Assembly (NCBI GenBank): GCA_012932865.1
Contig: SAXG01000026.1
Location: 1-64,000, forward strand
DNA length: 64,000 nucleotides
From: Amylostereum areolatum
Taxonomy: Eukaryota; Basidiomycota; Agaricomycetes; Russulales; Stereaceae
Reading direction: 5' to 3'
Part shown: piece by piece, positions 1-11,498 of the stretch
Position numbering within the stretch: position 1 is the stretch's first letter
Layout of the letters: each line of letters begins with the position of its first letter
The notes under the pieces: generated by a model
What the model saw: only the letters and a program-made list of their open reading frames with translations
Told to the model about the DNA's origin: nothing
Databases searched by the model: none
Program-made: the position numbers and the translations under genes

Positions 1-552
1 GTCAATTCCTTATTATAGACAGTCAGCCGAGTATGCCTAATCCCCATGTTCCCTGCTCGGCCAACGTCAGCCGCTCGCCCTTGATACATGGTCGGCCGGT
101 GTATATGCTGGACACCCTCCTACTTATGTCTCATATCATCCGGCCGACTTATCCTTCCCCACCACACCAGCAAATGTTACCCTCCACGGATAATGGTCGA
201 CCGAGGCCCTCCTGCTGTACACCACCTGTCTACTCCCCCATTCCACACCCCCATAGACCACAGTCGGCCGAGCACCTCCCCCAGGATCCTCCCCCATTCC
301 ACATCCCCATGGGCCACAGTCGGCCGTGCATCTCCCCTGGATCCCGCCCCATTCCATCCCCATAGGCCGCAGTCGGCCGTGCATCTCCCCTGGATCCCGC
401 CCCATTCCATACCCCCATAGGCCGCAGTCGGCCGTGCACCTCCCTGGATCCTTTACCCCGTTGACCGTTGGATACCTTACGGATAATATCTACCACTTGC
501 CTTCCCATTCTACCTCCTCGTAGCTCTCCTTTTATCAGAGTCTCGCAACATG
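1..552. repeat. GC-rich intergenic DNA with a ~54-bp minisatellite
   Basis: Copies of a unit beginning CAGTCGGCCG start at about 261, 317, 370 and 424, so the period is 53-56 bp with 3-4 copies (261 to about 455). The unit also contains CTGGATCC and CCCCATTCCA. Looser GTCGGCCG-like words occur upstream, in 60-200. Open frames here are long only because the repeat is GC-rich and in phase. They look repetitive and are not called genes. Confidence 0.75.
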
Positions 553-1607
553 TCACCCCGGTATCTTTACCCTATCCGTCCATAACCCGGGGGTCCAGTG
601 CCAAAGGTGATGGTTGTCCCTACTACACCCCCGCATATCACCATGAAGAGAGACTCTGACTTTCCCTACGAGTATTGCAGGATCAGGAATGTTGAATGGG
701 CATATCATAAAAACATGGTCACCAGTATTGGGATGGATTTTGTAGCCACAGAACGAGTCGATATCTCCGGGGGTATACTGTCGTCGCATTTGATTCCACA
801 CTGTACTCCAAGGGTTACAAAATACAGCAGTACAAGGTCTCAGCGTAGCTACTCCTCACCAGAGTCCCAGGACTTGTCCACCGCACTCAGACCCCCATGT
901 AACTCAGCCCAAACACCCGCATGCTTATCAGCCCGCTGGATACTCTCCTCCTGCACCAGAGTCCCTGCCTCCTTACTGTCCACCGCAGTGTTGGCCGCAC
1001 GATCTAGATGACGCGCGAGGGTCCACAGCGGCTGGAGCCATGTGTTTGACACCTCCGAATCCTCGTCCTGAGTTCGTGATTAGCCTACATGCGTACGACG
1101 ATCGGACGACGACGCACCTTCAAAAAAGCCATCGTGACGAAGGTCACAAAGGCGGGCCCAACGTCGTACGGGGTCTCCACATTGTCGAAGCACCACCAGC
1201 AAGGGAGGTAGATCGGGAGTGCCGGGGGGTCCGTCCCATCTTCGGCCAAGGATGGGATCGCCGACCAATCCCCGCCCGTCCCCTCCAAGAGATACGATGC
1301 AGCCTGCACAATAATGTCCGGCACGTGGGTGGTAAGTCCCTGCGTCCTACAGTATCCAACGATACGGAAGACGAGGTTCTTCACCCCTGTAAACACTCAA
1401 AGTCCAAGGATAACTCACATGGGACTCACCAGCTCGTTCTGCACTGACACCTTGACCCCCGGGATCTCCCACTCCGTCCCTACCCCCACCACGGGCCTTG
1501 CGGAGAGGTATTTGCCGGCCCTCCCAAGTCGCCATCCAAAGTACTCGATGAGGGCGTCCATCGCATCTGAGAAGAAGTAGTCTTTCGACTGGAACTCGCT
1601 TTGCATT
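553..1607 (-). CDS. Uncharacterised multi-exon protein at the left end of the KDZ cluster
   Basis: I do not recognise the family. Exons on the minus strand are about 1607-1430, 1386-1110, 1060-850 and 790-553. The introns have good ends (GTGAGT...ACAG at 1429-1387, GTGCGT...TCAG near 1109-1061, GTGAGG...ACAG near 849-790). The protein is soluble-looking and rich in Trp and Gly, with motifs such as YFGWRLGRAGKYLS, YLPCWWCFDN and YTPGDIDSFCGYKIHPNTGD. No signal peptide or membrane segment is evident. The join of exons 1 and 2 is one base out of phase at a G run (AGGGGTG), which I read as a homopolymer indel. The start is uncertain: Met at 1607 is the first convincing ATG, but coding-like sequence extends to about 1660. 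It is divergent from the gene at 1835. Confidence 0.6.
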
Positions 1608-1834
1608 GTGATAGAGGTGAGATCGCCGTCGAAGGATAGCGGGTGTGATTTGGGGGAAGTCAAGGGTAGGACGACAATCACACTTATGTCTTTTGAACGC
1701 AACAAACATCGGGCACGTGATCGATTTTCGCAAACAGCCGAAGCGTCCTTTTAGAACGATCATCCTTTATACCAACAACGTTTTTCCCCAGTCACTCCTG
1801 CTCTACACCTCTCCACCCGCATACACCCACCAAA
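1608..1834. promoter_or_regulatory. Divergent promoter interval
   Basis: About 200 bp separate two divergently transcribed genes. It contains a CACGTGAT E-box-like word near 1713 and a pyrimidine-rich stretch with TTTATACC just upstream of the plus-strand ATG at 1835. This is inferred from gene arrangement only. Confidence 0.35.
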
Positions 1835-2889
1835 ATGGAACACGTCCGGATCGAACTCACACCCATCAACATGAAAACGTTCGAGGGGAAACGACGCTTT
1901 CAAGAGTGGGAGGCCATGCAAGCGGAGCTATACCATTGCACCCAATGGATCCGACGGGCCGTGCGTGAGGTGCTGGAACGCGGTGTAGAGAATACCCCAT
2001 GGAAGGCCGGCTTTGAGGCAGAATTGGTGCGTGCTTATACCCCCCTGAGCTCTGTATCTCCCTCACATTGTAACCCTCCCAGCACCACTTGTCGTATGTC
2101 GCAGGGCAGTACTGTGTCCTTTCAGGCCGCTACTTGCCGCCTCAAGCACCCTTCTTCGACTTCCTCCAGGCCGTCAACACCACCATCAACGCCGTCACCA
2201 CCCCCGAGAAGATAGAAGACATCGTCGACATCATACCCTACGGCCCCGAGCTCCCCGACCCACTTTATCATCGTGCCGACGTCAACGAGTGGTGGAAGGA
2301 GGACCGTCAGGGGGATTGCCCTGTCCTAGACAAGGGCAGATCCCTCAATGATGCCATTACTTCGTGGGCTTTTACAGTGGTCCGTCTTTCATTCTCCCTC
2401 ACGCACGGAATACTACTTACTATATTCTAGCCGGTTGGACCCTACACCGAGCACCCGAACATCCTGTTTGCAGGGACCCGCTCCGTTCAAGGCGAGTTCC
2501 AACCCACCAACACTGAGCACCTCGTCTCCACCACCAGCCACTTCATCAACACGCAAGTCATCGCCCTGGACCAACTTATTACCAACAAGACATACTTGCA
2601 TGAGAACGTCGTGAAGGCCAGAAGGAGGGAGGCAGAAGTGGAGGCGAACCGCGCGCGAGATGCAATGGAGATGATGGGCTTCCCAGCGATTGTGAGGTAT
2701 GGCGCTGTATGAACATGTACTACTCTGTAATGTCAAAGTTGTATTAGAATCCCTAGACTCTGGCTTGTGGAGCTGTACCCATGGATGCACGCCTTTGATC
2801 CCGCGGGCACGCACCCCCGGGGTTTCTTCTCGTGCCCTAAGGTTGACCTTCATACCCCGGCAGAGCGTCGTTCGCAGTCGCCAGACTAG
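1835..2889 (+). CDS. Uncharacterised 294-residue protein of the KDZ cluster
   Basis: Four exons join with all phases consistent: 1835-2026, 2083-2376, 2431-2696 and 2757-2889. Introns of 56, 54 and 60 bp all begin GT and end AG. The spliced product is 294 residues, ending at TAG 2887-2889. The N-terminus is charged and helical (motif KRRFQEWEAMQ). The middle contains YVAGQYCVLSGRYLPPQ and ADVNEWWKEDRQGD. The third exon is strongly helical (NVVKARRREAEVEANRARDAMEM), and the last exon carries LVELYPWMHAFDPAG. I recognise no catalytic motif. Conserved splicing argues it is a real gene. Its position among KDZ and TET genes suggests transposon cargo, but that is inference. Confidence 0.72.
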
Positions 2890-3064
2890 GACGATCGTGT
2901 AGCATGTCATACCCATGGCACAGTGCTACAACTCGAATCACGCCCAACACGGAAGACTCTCACAATTATCGCCCCCGGAACGGCGTATGGGACCCACGGG
3001 ATGCGATTGCAGAGGTCTATTACATCGAAGGCGGGAAACATGCTGGTAGCTCAGAGTACGTAGT

Positions 3065-4156
3065 CTAAAACGCCTCCATTCCATCATCCTCAACCTTGGT
3101 ACGGTGCCACCCGACGACGATGTCACTTCGAAAAGGAGTTAGTGTAAACAATCGCCGACAACCCGCCAACGACGTACCTTGGGATGCCTTCAAGGACCGA
3201 CAACGTGTACGTCACGTCGTGCACAAATCCCCGCCAACGATACCATGGGCCGACGTAAATCTCCTCGTTGTAGACCGTCCCTTTGTGGATGCTTGAGGCG
3301 TAGCGGTCAAGTGCAGCAAGGAGCCACAGGATGCCCCCGGTGCCGAAGTGCGCAACCTTCTTCCAGTTGTGACCCACGGGCGCCGCCTCTCTCACCGCGG
3401 TGTCGATTCCAACAGCGAGGGGGGGGCGGGCGTCACCGACGAGGAAGTCCCACCATGCAGCGAACACCTCGTGCGTCGCCTGGTCGCCGATGTTGTCGTC
3501 ACGAGTCCACTGGGATTTGAACATTGGAGGCACTCTCTCTAGGTCTCCGAACTCAAACTCAAAGTCAGTTCCCGGGACGAGGTCGGGATTTCATGGACGT
3601 ACCTGCCAGTCATACTTGTTCTGCAGACGGGCCACGGTCACCATGAGGACCCTCCATTCACGCAGGACCTGTGAATCCAGGCGCACGAGGTAATCCGGCG
3701 ACCACATATTGCGCATGCGCAGACGTATCCCAGCCAGCCGGTGAGGGACGAGGATGTCGGACTGGATGTGGAGGAACCGAACTGGTTCGGGTGCTTTGAA
3801 CATCGGCACCCACACCTATTCGAGCCAGAAAGACAGGTCAGATAAAGGCCAGCACATCAAGTAACCAGTGCGCACCATCCCCTCGTCGAACCAGCTGTCC
3901 TCCAAAGGCTGCACAACCTCCAAGGCATCCTCGGACCATGCAAAGTCCATGTCCCGCCACGGACCCACCACCGGCATCCACACAGTCGTCCAGTACGGGG
4001 GGGGGTTTCCTAGCCAGGCGTCAGCGTCGAATGAGTGGTCGTCGTCGAGGGTCGCGAGGTTGTAGCTAGCGCCCCCGGGCCTGTGAGGCTTGTCACGAGG
4101 TCGAGGGCGCACAGAGGGCCTGGCTTGACCTGACGGTAAGGTTTGACGACGAGCAT
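3065..4156 (-). CDS. Uncharacterised ~290-residue protein downstream of the KDZ transposase
   Basis: Exons (minus): 4156-4130, 4088-3876, 3815-3603, 3536-3178 and 3125-3065. Introns at 3816-3875 (60 bp), 3537-3602 (66 bp) and 3126-3177 (52 bp) have GT/AG ends and keep frame. The first intron (4089-4129, 41 bp) is short, so the start is uncertain; an open frame also runs up to 4355. Motifs are acidic and Trp-rich (DDDHSFDADAWLGNPPPYW, MPVVGPWRDMDFAWSEDA, VFAAWWDFLVGDARPPLAVG, YVGPWYRWRGFVHDV). The product ends GWHRTKVEDDGMEAF. No known domain was recognised. It lies on the same strand as the KDZ gene, about 230 bp beyond its stop. Its size and Trp-rich style resemble the protein at 1835-2889, but I saw no clear homology. 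Confidence 0.65.
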
Positions 4157-4382
4157 AGTAGTGGAGGAAAGCATGCGACGGGAGGACGGAGAGGAGGTGG
4201 AGGTGGAGGTGGAGGTGGACTAGATATTTATGGCGGGGAGTATTTGACCAAGCATATCCGTGGGGCATCCCGACAAAAAAAACCACCGGATATCTGTTTA
4301 CGCTGGAGACCCACATACGGTCGCCGATCACCACGTTATGACCCCCGGACGTCATGAAATAGCCGCAATGTTTACATATGGA

Positions 4383-7300
4383 CTACGCGTAGGGATCAAA
4401 GTGCTCGTCCGCTGAGTGGGGAGGAATCTCGATCCGAATTCCGCCAGGTCCCAGTATGCCGGGCGCCTCAAACGCCCGCTTGGCGCGCTCTGCCATCTCA
4501 AGCCACTCTGTCTCCTGGAGAGCGTAGCAGATGTGACCGGAATACTTCTCCGTCGCTCCTTCCTCCTCCCCAAGCCGGCGTCGAAGCTTCCCCAGCTCCA
4601 CCCACCGGGTGGCGTAGAAGAGAAATCCCCTCACGGTCGAGTGCATTTCCGACTCGAATATGACGAGATCTTCCCTGGCCCGTTCCCAAGTGGACCAGGC
4701 TGTAAGCCACTGCACCCGGAAAACTGAACCCCCATCAATTAGCCCCTGATGTCAGTTGAGGCGCAAGGAGACGTACATTCTGCAAACCATTCACCCCTCT
4801 CCGCCTGCTTCTCCACGTCAATATCCCAGAACCATGCCAACTTCTCGCGCGCGCTAGACACGTTGTTCGCGTTGACCAATGTTGTCGAAGTCTTCAGATG
4901 CTCGGGCAAGAGAGGTCGATACCGATCTAATTTCCGATCCTTCTCGCGCTGCAGGGCTGACTCCACCTTGTCTTGATGGCCGTCGACCCCGGAAGGGTCT
5001 ACCCCCGGAGCGGGGCGCAGAAGCTGAAACGCCTGGAACCCAACATTGTAGCGGTGCGCGTGCTCGCGCATTTCCCGATCGGCTGCGCTCAACCGCCTCC
5101 AAGCCTTGGTTTTCAATTGTTGCGAGTTTCCTGTCGTTCTGATTTGCTTTTCGAATCGGTAGGCTTTGTCGGCGAGGTCGATGCGGAGGTTTTTGAGGAG
5201 GTCGTCCATTTGTGCCACACGTAGCTTCAGCTCAGTCTGTACGAGCACTTTGTTCCGGGGGTCAAGGCACCAATCACGCCCAAAAGAGGAAGGAAGGACG
5301 ATCGTCCAGTTCTCAGGGGAGACCGTATCCTCTCCCAAGGCTGCAGGAACCCGTTGCCAAGAGTCGTCATCCTCCCCGAGGCGGGTTGGTGGTGCGTGCG
5401 GTCGTGCCTCGAGTGACCCGGGGCGAGCCACCATGAACCGCGCGGCCTTTGGCTGATACTCTTCAATATCGTAGGCAAGCTTTTGGCGCCTCCGTTTGGT
5501 CTTAATCCATTCCGTCGAGTCGTTGACAACCCGTCGCAAGAGAACCTGGATGGCTACTCTAATGACAGAGTCAGATAGTCAGTACTGCTCGACCAAATCC
5601 ACTGGTGGGCGCACTGTTCCTCTTGCAATCGGATGCCTTTCGCGATTGTTTCCGCAAGTCCGCCGTTGTCCCTCCGGGAGGTCTCTTCGTCGATAAGTTC
5701 GCCTTCCACCTGTTGTCGGGACGGTGCTGACCCCCGGACGTGAGCTAAGCATGCTTCTGAGAATTCGATCCAGTAGTTGACACACCTGTATGGGACCGGA
5801 CCTCGAAGATCTTCATCTCATTAACATCCTCATTCCTGGCTGCCTGGGCTGCTCGGGCGTCGACCTCCCATCCATGGCGGGTCTCATCATCCAGCGACAC
5901 CCGGAGACGGGCGCACTCTGCATCGCGAGTCTTGAACTCAACTTGGCCCTTCTTCCACTTTCTTACCAACGCCGCGGCTGCTCACACGATATGAGCACGA
6001 ACCCATGGGACCTATGCGGAGGAGAGACTCACCCATGCCGATCATTTTCTTGTAGTTGTTGTCGTTCATATGAGCATCCATGAGTTCCGCGCGTGAAGGG
6101 AGGGTCATCTGGCGACCGCTACGGGCGATGAGATTCAAGAGGGACCATAAGGTCTCTACTATCTCGCCGTCAACGTTCCCAATTCCCCAGATGAACGATG
6201 GAGAGAACTTTGGAAGGCAGGTGTCGACGTGTCCTTGGATGTGCCATTTCCCGACGCCTTTCAGGATCTCCTTGAACTTGGGAAGAGTGAGCTCGTCTGG
6301 GTTACGCATAAACCGTTCCATGAAGTATACGCCGTATTGACACATGATGTCGTACAGCATGAGAACGCGCTCTATCTTGTCCATCTTGTAGGTCAGAGCC
6401 TGGTTCACGACATAGTCGACGTTGATATGCCTGCCAACTCATCCATGGTTAGAAAGCAGGGGCCCGGGGGTGCAGACGCCCACATACCGTTCTCCTTTTT
6501 GGAGGTCTGCACAGGAATGCGGGTACCAACACCCGTGGCGTGCGCAGCAGACAGAGACGATGCCCGTAACATCCAAGTTCGTCCGGTCAAGGTTTCGATT
6601 GCTCGCCGCATGGTGGGAGTGACATTTTGGGAGGTTTGCCTAGATTCAAGTTAGGCGTGCACACCCCTGGAATCGTTCAAGCTCACCTCTGGTTTGTCGT
6701 ACGCACCAGCCCTCTTTAGATAGTCGTTGAAAGGGCCGGGGGTTACCATGAATCCTGATCCCGTGGATATGTGTTCGTCTTGCCCCAAAGTCGACGATGC
6801 AACATGTTGGGCATGGAAGTTGGCATCGATCCCGATGGTTCGGACATATTTCCACCTGAAGGAGACGTCACCAAGGATCAATGTGTACTCGAGTCAAACG
6901 TACGAATCCTCGTGGGTTTTCCAATCAGCAGGGATGTTGAAACCGTCTTGGGGGCAGGCAATGCAGAACCACGCCGATTCCCCTGGGCCCGGTGTCTTCA
7001 GAATTCCTGGGTGAGCATGGCCGAAGGTGATCAAGTTTTGCAAGAGACGCCACTGTCTGGTGACCCGAAGCAGTTCCTCGTAGCGCGACTGCATAGAAAA
7101 GACAGGTTAGTCCCACGACCTGAAGCGGGATCTACAACATACTGCGACTGAATCTGGATCCCGGGGGTTTGTCAGCCGTTGAAGCTTGTGCATATAGGCA
7201 TTGCCAACGGTCTTGCATTCCAGGTTTTCCAATATAGCGTCTTCCATCAAGTTGAACGTGAATGCGGTGCTTGGGATGTTCTGAGTCGCAGGGAAGAGAT

Positions 7301-8524
7301 GGAGGTCCAGGAGTTGCAGGTCATGAGGTAGGGCCCCAGGGCAGTGGCAGAATTGCATCCCGACTTCGTGAATACCGTTGCGTTCGACAATGACATATAT
7401 CTTGTTATTTTGCTCGTCCCGGGCGCCAGGGCGGTTGGGAGCTCCGTGGACGTACGTGTTCTCCGGCTCTTCCGTCATGTTCTCGCGATCTGCGGCCCGG
7501 TCCTCTTCCACCAGTGTAACATTGTCGCTGTCCCAGGACGTCGTGGACGTCGCCCGTGGGGCTCGGAAACTGCCCCTCCCTCCTTGGCCGGCCTGGAGAG
7601 GAGAAAGAGACGGAGATCGAGGTCGTGATGTGGATGCATGTGGAGCAGGGGCACCGTTCGTGTAGTCGCTAGCGCCGTCCGAAAAGGAGGAAGAGGTCGG
7701 GCTGGAAGTCGCCGGGACGTCCCATGCATCCAGAGGAATGATATCGTCGTCGGAAGCAAAAGACGAACGGGATGACCGCCGGGAATGAGTCCTTGGAGTG
7801 GGAGATGTTGCCCTAGACGATGGGTTGGAGGTTCCAAACCGCATGGATCCTTTGCCTGTGCGACGGCCAGGAACTACTGGGTGGAAGGGGCAGGAGTCGC
7901 CCCCATGGCCGAGCTTAACCACGAGCCCTGCATTCCGCAACCAGGAAGGAGCGTAGAACCCTCGGGGAGACCACTGCTCTACACGATGGAAGGGGAGGTA
8001 CTGGTGTGCAGCGCGGAAGCAGGGCTCGCACATGTCACGTCCGGATAGGCATTCCAGACACCGCCAGGTTGCTGGAGCCACCTTGCACCCTCGACATCGA
8101 CGGCCGTTCTGAGGGCCGTGCGTTCCCAAAATCTGGTTGAGGTAGAGACCCTTCCGGGGCATGAACTCCTGCATACAGGTCTCAGAACGCTATAACCCAC
8201 AGTCAGTGGTGGGGAGATGTCGAAGGAAGTGCAGCGCACCCGTCCTCCAGGCCTCTGCAATGGGTCTACACCGCACATCGCGATATCCGGCACGTTCCCA
8301 GGTCCAGCCACTCCAAAGTCCGGCGCGGGAATAGCCCCCCCCTCGTCCTGGTGGAAATCCACCACGTCTGGTCGTCGTTTCTTGGGTGTTGCATGAGGAG
8401 TGCTGGGCGCGCCCACCCGCTTGTAAGCCTTGTCCTTGGTCTTCGTGCGGAAGCTTCCGTCGGTCCCAACAACCGTTTGCTGCTGGCGGAAACTCTTCTT
8501 CTTGTTGACTGTCTTGGTACCCAT
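4383..8524 (-). CDS. KDZ transposase with CxC2-type cysteine cluster
   Basis: Predicted DDE-type transposase of the Kyakuja-Dileera-Zisupton superfamily, about 1,230 residues. Exons (minus) are about 8524-8240, 8189-7143, 7088-6904, 6855-6687, 6639-6488, 6430-6033, 5977-5802 (or 5786), 5709-4777 and 4723-4383, with introns of about 47-92 bp. The N-terminus is basic (from MGTKTVNKKKSF). A CxC2-like zinc cluster spans about residues 127-185 (CRGC, WRCLEC, CEPC, then HQYLPFHRVEQW and LGHGGDSC). A Ser/Pro-rich linker follows. The catalytic core includes TIGIDANFHAQH (candidate Asp near residue 516), ADLQKGERHINVDY, YDIMCQYGVYFMERF and GHVDTCLPKFSP. The C-terminus is helical. Two joints are imperfect: an apparent one-base loss near 5563 (before VAIQVLLRRVVNDSTEW) and an ambiguous donor near 5786-5802. 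These may be assembly errors or true damage. Confidence 0.88.
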
Positions 8525-8725
8525 GGGAGAACACGATGGGAGGACGCGAGGTAGGCAGTAGACTCTTCGTCCCTGTCGACTTGTGCAACTAGCGCGTGAA
8601 GCGAGTACCAATATTTGACGCCAGTTACGACAGAAGTCCATGTCACGTGGTGCAACGTCTGTCGTGACCCATTTCCCTAAGTCGCATTCCTCCTTCTCTA
8701 CCCTTCCGCACCCTCTCTTATTTCC
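8525..8725. promoter_or_regulatory. Interval upstream of the KDZ transposase
   Basis: This is the only non-coding stretch between the KDZ start codon and the next plus-strand open frame. It includes GTCACGTGG near 8643 and pyrimidine-rich DNA. It probably holds the transposase promoter. No TATA box is clear. Confidence 0.3.
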
Positions 8726-9162
8726 ATGGCCTCTCTACCTCACTCGCCGCCCTCGTCCCAAACAACGCCTGCTGGCAGCAGCTTCGCCTCTCTCTCGGAG
8801 AGGATTCCCTCCATCCGATCGACAATCATGCTCATTCATATGTGTGAGCATACCCGATGGGTGTCCGTGCGGTGCGTGACACGTTGTTTTTGCTCCTTCT
8901 GAAACTTATCCCCGGTAGAACTCCCATCAACGACGGGGAGATGTGCGAAACTGCATGGCAACATGTCACTCGTCAGTATACCACCCGCCGCCGCACCGCC
9001 TGTACCGTCTTTCAAGCCATCAACCTGTCGTTGTCATCTCCACAGGTCTGGAGACTGAACGGCAATTTCTTGCGCGACATGGGTCTCCCTCCCCGTCATG
9101 CAGCCCATCTGACATCGTGTGTTTATACCCCCAGTCAGTTTTCATTTTCACTGACAATCTGA
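8726..9162 (+). CDS. Possible small uncharacterised gene between KDZ and TET genes
   Basis: An ATG at 8726 opens a Ser/Pro-rich frame (ASLPHSPPSSQTTPAGSSFA). It could be spliced from a GTGTGAGC donor near 8843 to a CCGGTAG acceptor near 8920, and would continue as TPINDGEMCETAWQHVTRQY to a stop at 9162. Another intron may use TCTCCACAG near 9046. Coding potential is modest and no family is recognised. It could be the shared 5' region of the two flanking minus-strand genes instead. Confidence 0.33.
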
Positions 9163-9335
9163 ACAGGGCTGCTGCTGGTGAAAGGGAGGAGGGTACAGGG
9201 AACTAGGGAAGGTTAGATTAGGCCTCGGATTGTAACAGTGTAGGGGGTGTAGCAGTATTGTATGGTAGCGGGCGGGAGGAGGATGGGAGATGTGTACCAG
9301 CAATATACCTCGTCGGTTACAGGGAGAAAGGCCAA

Positions 9336-10655
9336 TTAAGACGCGAGGAGGTCGATGGTAACGTAAGAGGTTGGACGAGGAATTCCGAGGCGGTCAAGCA
9401 ATTCGAGCTTCATGTACCCGGCGATGGACAGTCGATCTTCTTCAGTGCGCGACACCCCGTGGGCAACGACAGCACCGGAGAAGAAGGACATCGAGCCCGG
9501 GATGTATTGACACCGTAATCCGAACGTAGGTAGTTCGAGGACAGTCCGCGGGCATCCGCCGCATGAAACCAGCATGTCATACAAACAACGGTGCGAGCTA
9601 TGGGTGTCGCGATGGATCGGAGACTCCCGGTTCGCAATGACGGAAACGATCGGCGTGTAAAAACCCCAGATCTGGAGCGACTTGTCGAGTTCGTCGGTCG
9701 TACACATTTCGATGAGAGCCTGGCGGCAAAGGCGCGCCATCTCCGGGTGCACCATCGCCAAGATTGCACTGGCGACCATCGCATGCTCACGGACTTTCCT
9801 TAACCACAAGTGAGTGGTAGGAAATGTCTGCATCGTTCTTGACGGACGGATGCCCTTGTCCTGGTCCTGCAAAGAGACATCGACAATCCAGCAGGTCAGC
9901 GACGGATCAACCCGTCGCCAGATACTACGCACTTTCCAATGACCGGTAGCCATCCATCCGGGGCTGAGTGTCGTGCAGCCTGGCCCAATTGCGAGGCAGT
10001 CCTCCTCCTCCCGAAAGAGATGGCGGCTTTGCCTCCACCGGGCGGGTGAAAGGATGATGTCGTGAGGCATGCCGTTGTCCATGGCGTCGCTCATCCAGAC
10101 GGTGTCGGAGAGAAGGTCCCACTGGTATCAGTAAGTCGTGTTCCACTGCGAAGAACAGACCAAGACGTACCTGTCGCCGTTCGGTCAGTATACCGGGCAA
10201 GAACCATCCGACGATATTCCCCTCGCTGTCCCATATAGAGATCGGGTCCGCTACCGCACGATCCATCTCCGGTGGTGGAAAACGCGCTCGCAGGTCAGCT
10301 TCAAACGCCATGTTGTCCCCGCTGGGTGAGCCACACGCGTCCGCATAGTCTGACATTGACCAGGATAACACGACTTGAAGAACGGTGAGATCGCTCAGGG
10401 ACCGAATAGATCAACTACCGAGGACGCACCTCGATTCTCCAATGCACTCGCAATGACCATCGCGGCCAATGCTAGGTCGCCCTTCACCACCGGGGACAGG
10501 GAGGGGAATAAATCCGTGGGCTCCGACACGACAATCCCCGCGCGTCTTTGACGAGCGCGCCCCAGGAGTAGATGTCCATATGCTGTGGCATCGTCGAGGT
10601 CCCGAAGTGCCCAGTGCGGTGGCACATCGTCCGGGGGAGAGTCAGGGACCGCCAT
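9336..10655 (-). CDS. TET/JBP-type 2-oxoglutarate/Fe(II) dioxygenase (5-methylcytosine oxidase family)
   Basis: Four exons (10655-10430, 10373-10171, 10121-9933, 9866-9336) join in frame with GT-AG introns of 56, 49 and 66 bp to give 382 residues. The double-stranded beta-helix signature is clear: an HxD iron motif (His291-Arg-Asp293, in ESPIHRDTHSS), then LYDMLVSCGG, a YIPGSMSFFSG strand pair, the distal iron His342 (in VVAHGVS) and a 2-oxoglutarate-binding Arg351 (in EEDRLSIAGYMK). This spacing fits the fungal TET/JBP family, whose members oxidise 5-methylcytosine in DNA; it fits AlkB or prolyl hydroxylases less well. Fungal TET/JBP genes are known to travel with KDZ transposons, and a KDZ transposase lies about 0.7 kb away. 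All catalytic ligands appear intact. Start Met at 10655 gives MAVPDSPPDD; an upstream exon cannot be excluded. Confidence 0.85.
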
Positions 10656-11498
10656 GGGGATGACCCGGATTCGTGGAGGAGACCCTGGTGAGGCGTGGGA
10701 TGAGAGCAAATGAGGGTGGATGGTACAGGAGACTGAGGACGGACAACGAACGGTGTTGTAAACGAAAGTGCTCTCGAAATTGTCAACAGTGGCGATCAAT
10801 ACGTCAACCTGCATCGTGCTTACCCAAGCCACGCCTGTAGCATCACAATGGATTACTTGGGACGATCTCTATGATTGTTACGCCTTTTCCGACCATTGTT
10901 TATATTGTCGGTGTGGTCAGTGGCCGACGTCAAGAAATCAACTCAAATCTAAGTTAGGACTTGACGAAGCAGGCCTGCTTTCGATCGTGCCGCCATAGAT
11001 CTCAGCCTATCGTGGTCCGGTGCCTCCCATCGGATCAACGGCCCAGTCTCCGGGGGCACACGGCCAGAGGCGCCGCGGCGGGCAAGTGGATTGGAGCTAA
11101 TCACATCTTGCACTGACGGACAGCCCCACTGGTTGTCGACCGGACGCTTCTAGGCCACCGGCTCGTCCTTTCCATTGGTAACTATGTCCGCGACGTCGGT
11201 TGGCAATTTGCGGACACGGATGGGGCCATACAACTTGCGACCGGGCCCATTTCGCCCCCGAAACATCTGGGGCGCAGATCTACGCAACCAAGTACCGGGG
11301 TATGGGCCCCCAGGTTCGAAATTTGGGAGTCCAAGTCGATTGGAGACCTGCATGACTTGACTTCCACCGCCCAATCCCTCGTCGCTTCATCCACAGTCAC
11401 CCCTTGGCTCATACTCGACTACCCCCGGTGCTTTTCCGGCTGCACTCACCATCTACGCCGTTTTTTCCCTCGCCGACCGTTCCCGGTACTCTGCAACA
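10656..11498. other. Intergenic interval between the TET-like gene and the long plus-strand gene
   Basis: About 840 bp with no convincing gene. Short open frames here overlap on both strands and lack supporting splice structure. The interval must hold the promoter of the TET-like gene and that of the gene starting at 11499. One ACCCCCGG octamer is at 11421-11428. Confidence 0.5.

Noticed and set aside
33..556. Overlapping frames of about 110 codons on both strands
   Set aside because: They read through the 54-bp minisatellite and are repetitive in every frame.
4739..5539. Separate 266-residue gene
   Set aside because: It is the C-terminal exon of the KDZ transposase; it joins the next exon in phase through a 53-bp intron.
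11150..11374. Small gene upstream of 11499
   Set aside because: Frames on both strands are similar in length and none has splice or motif support.
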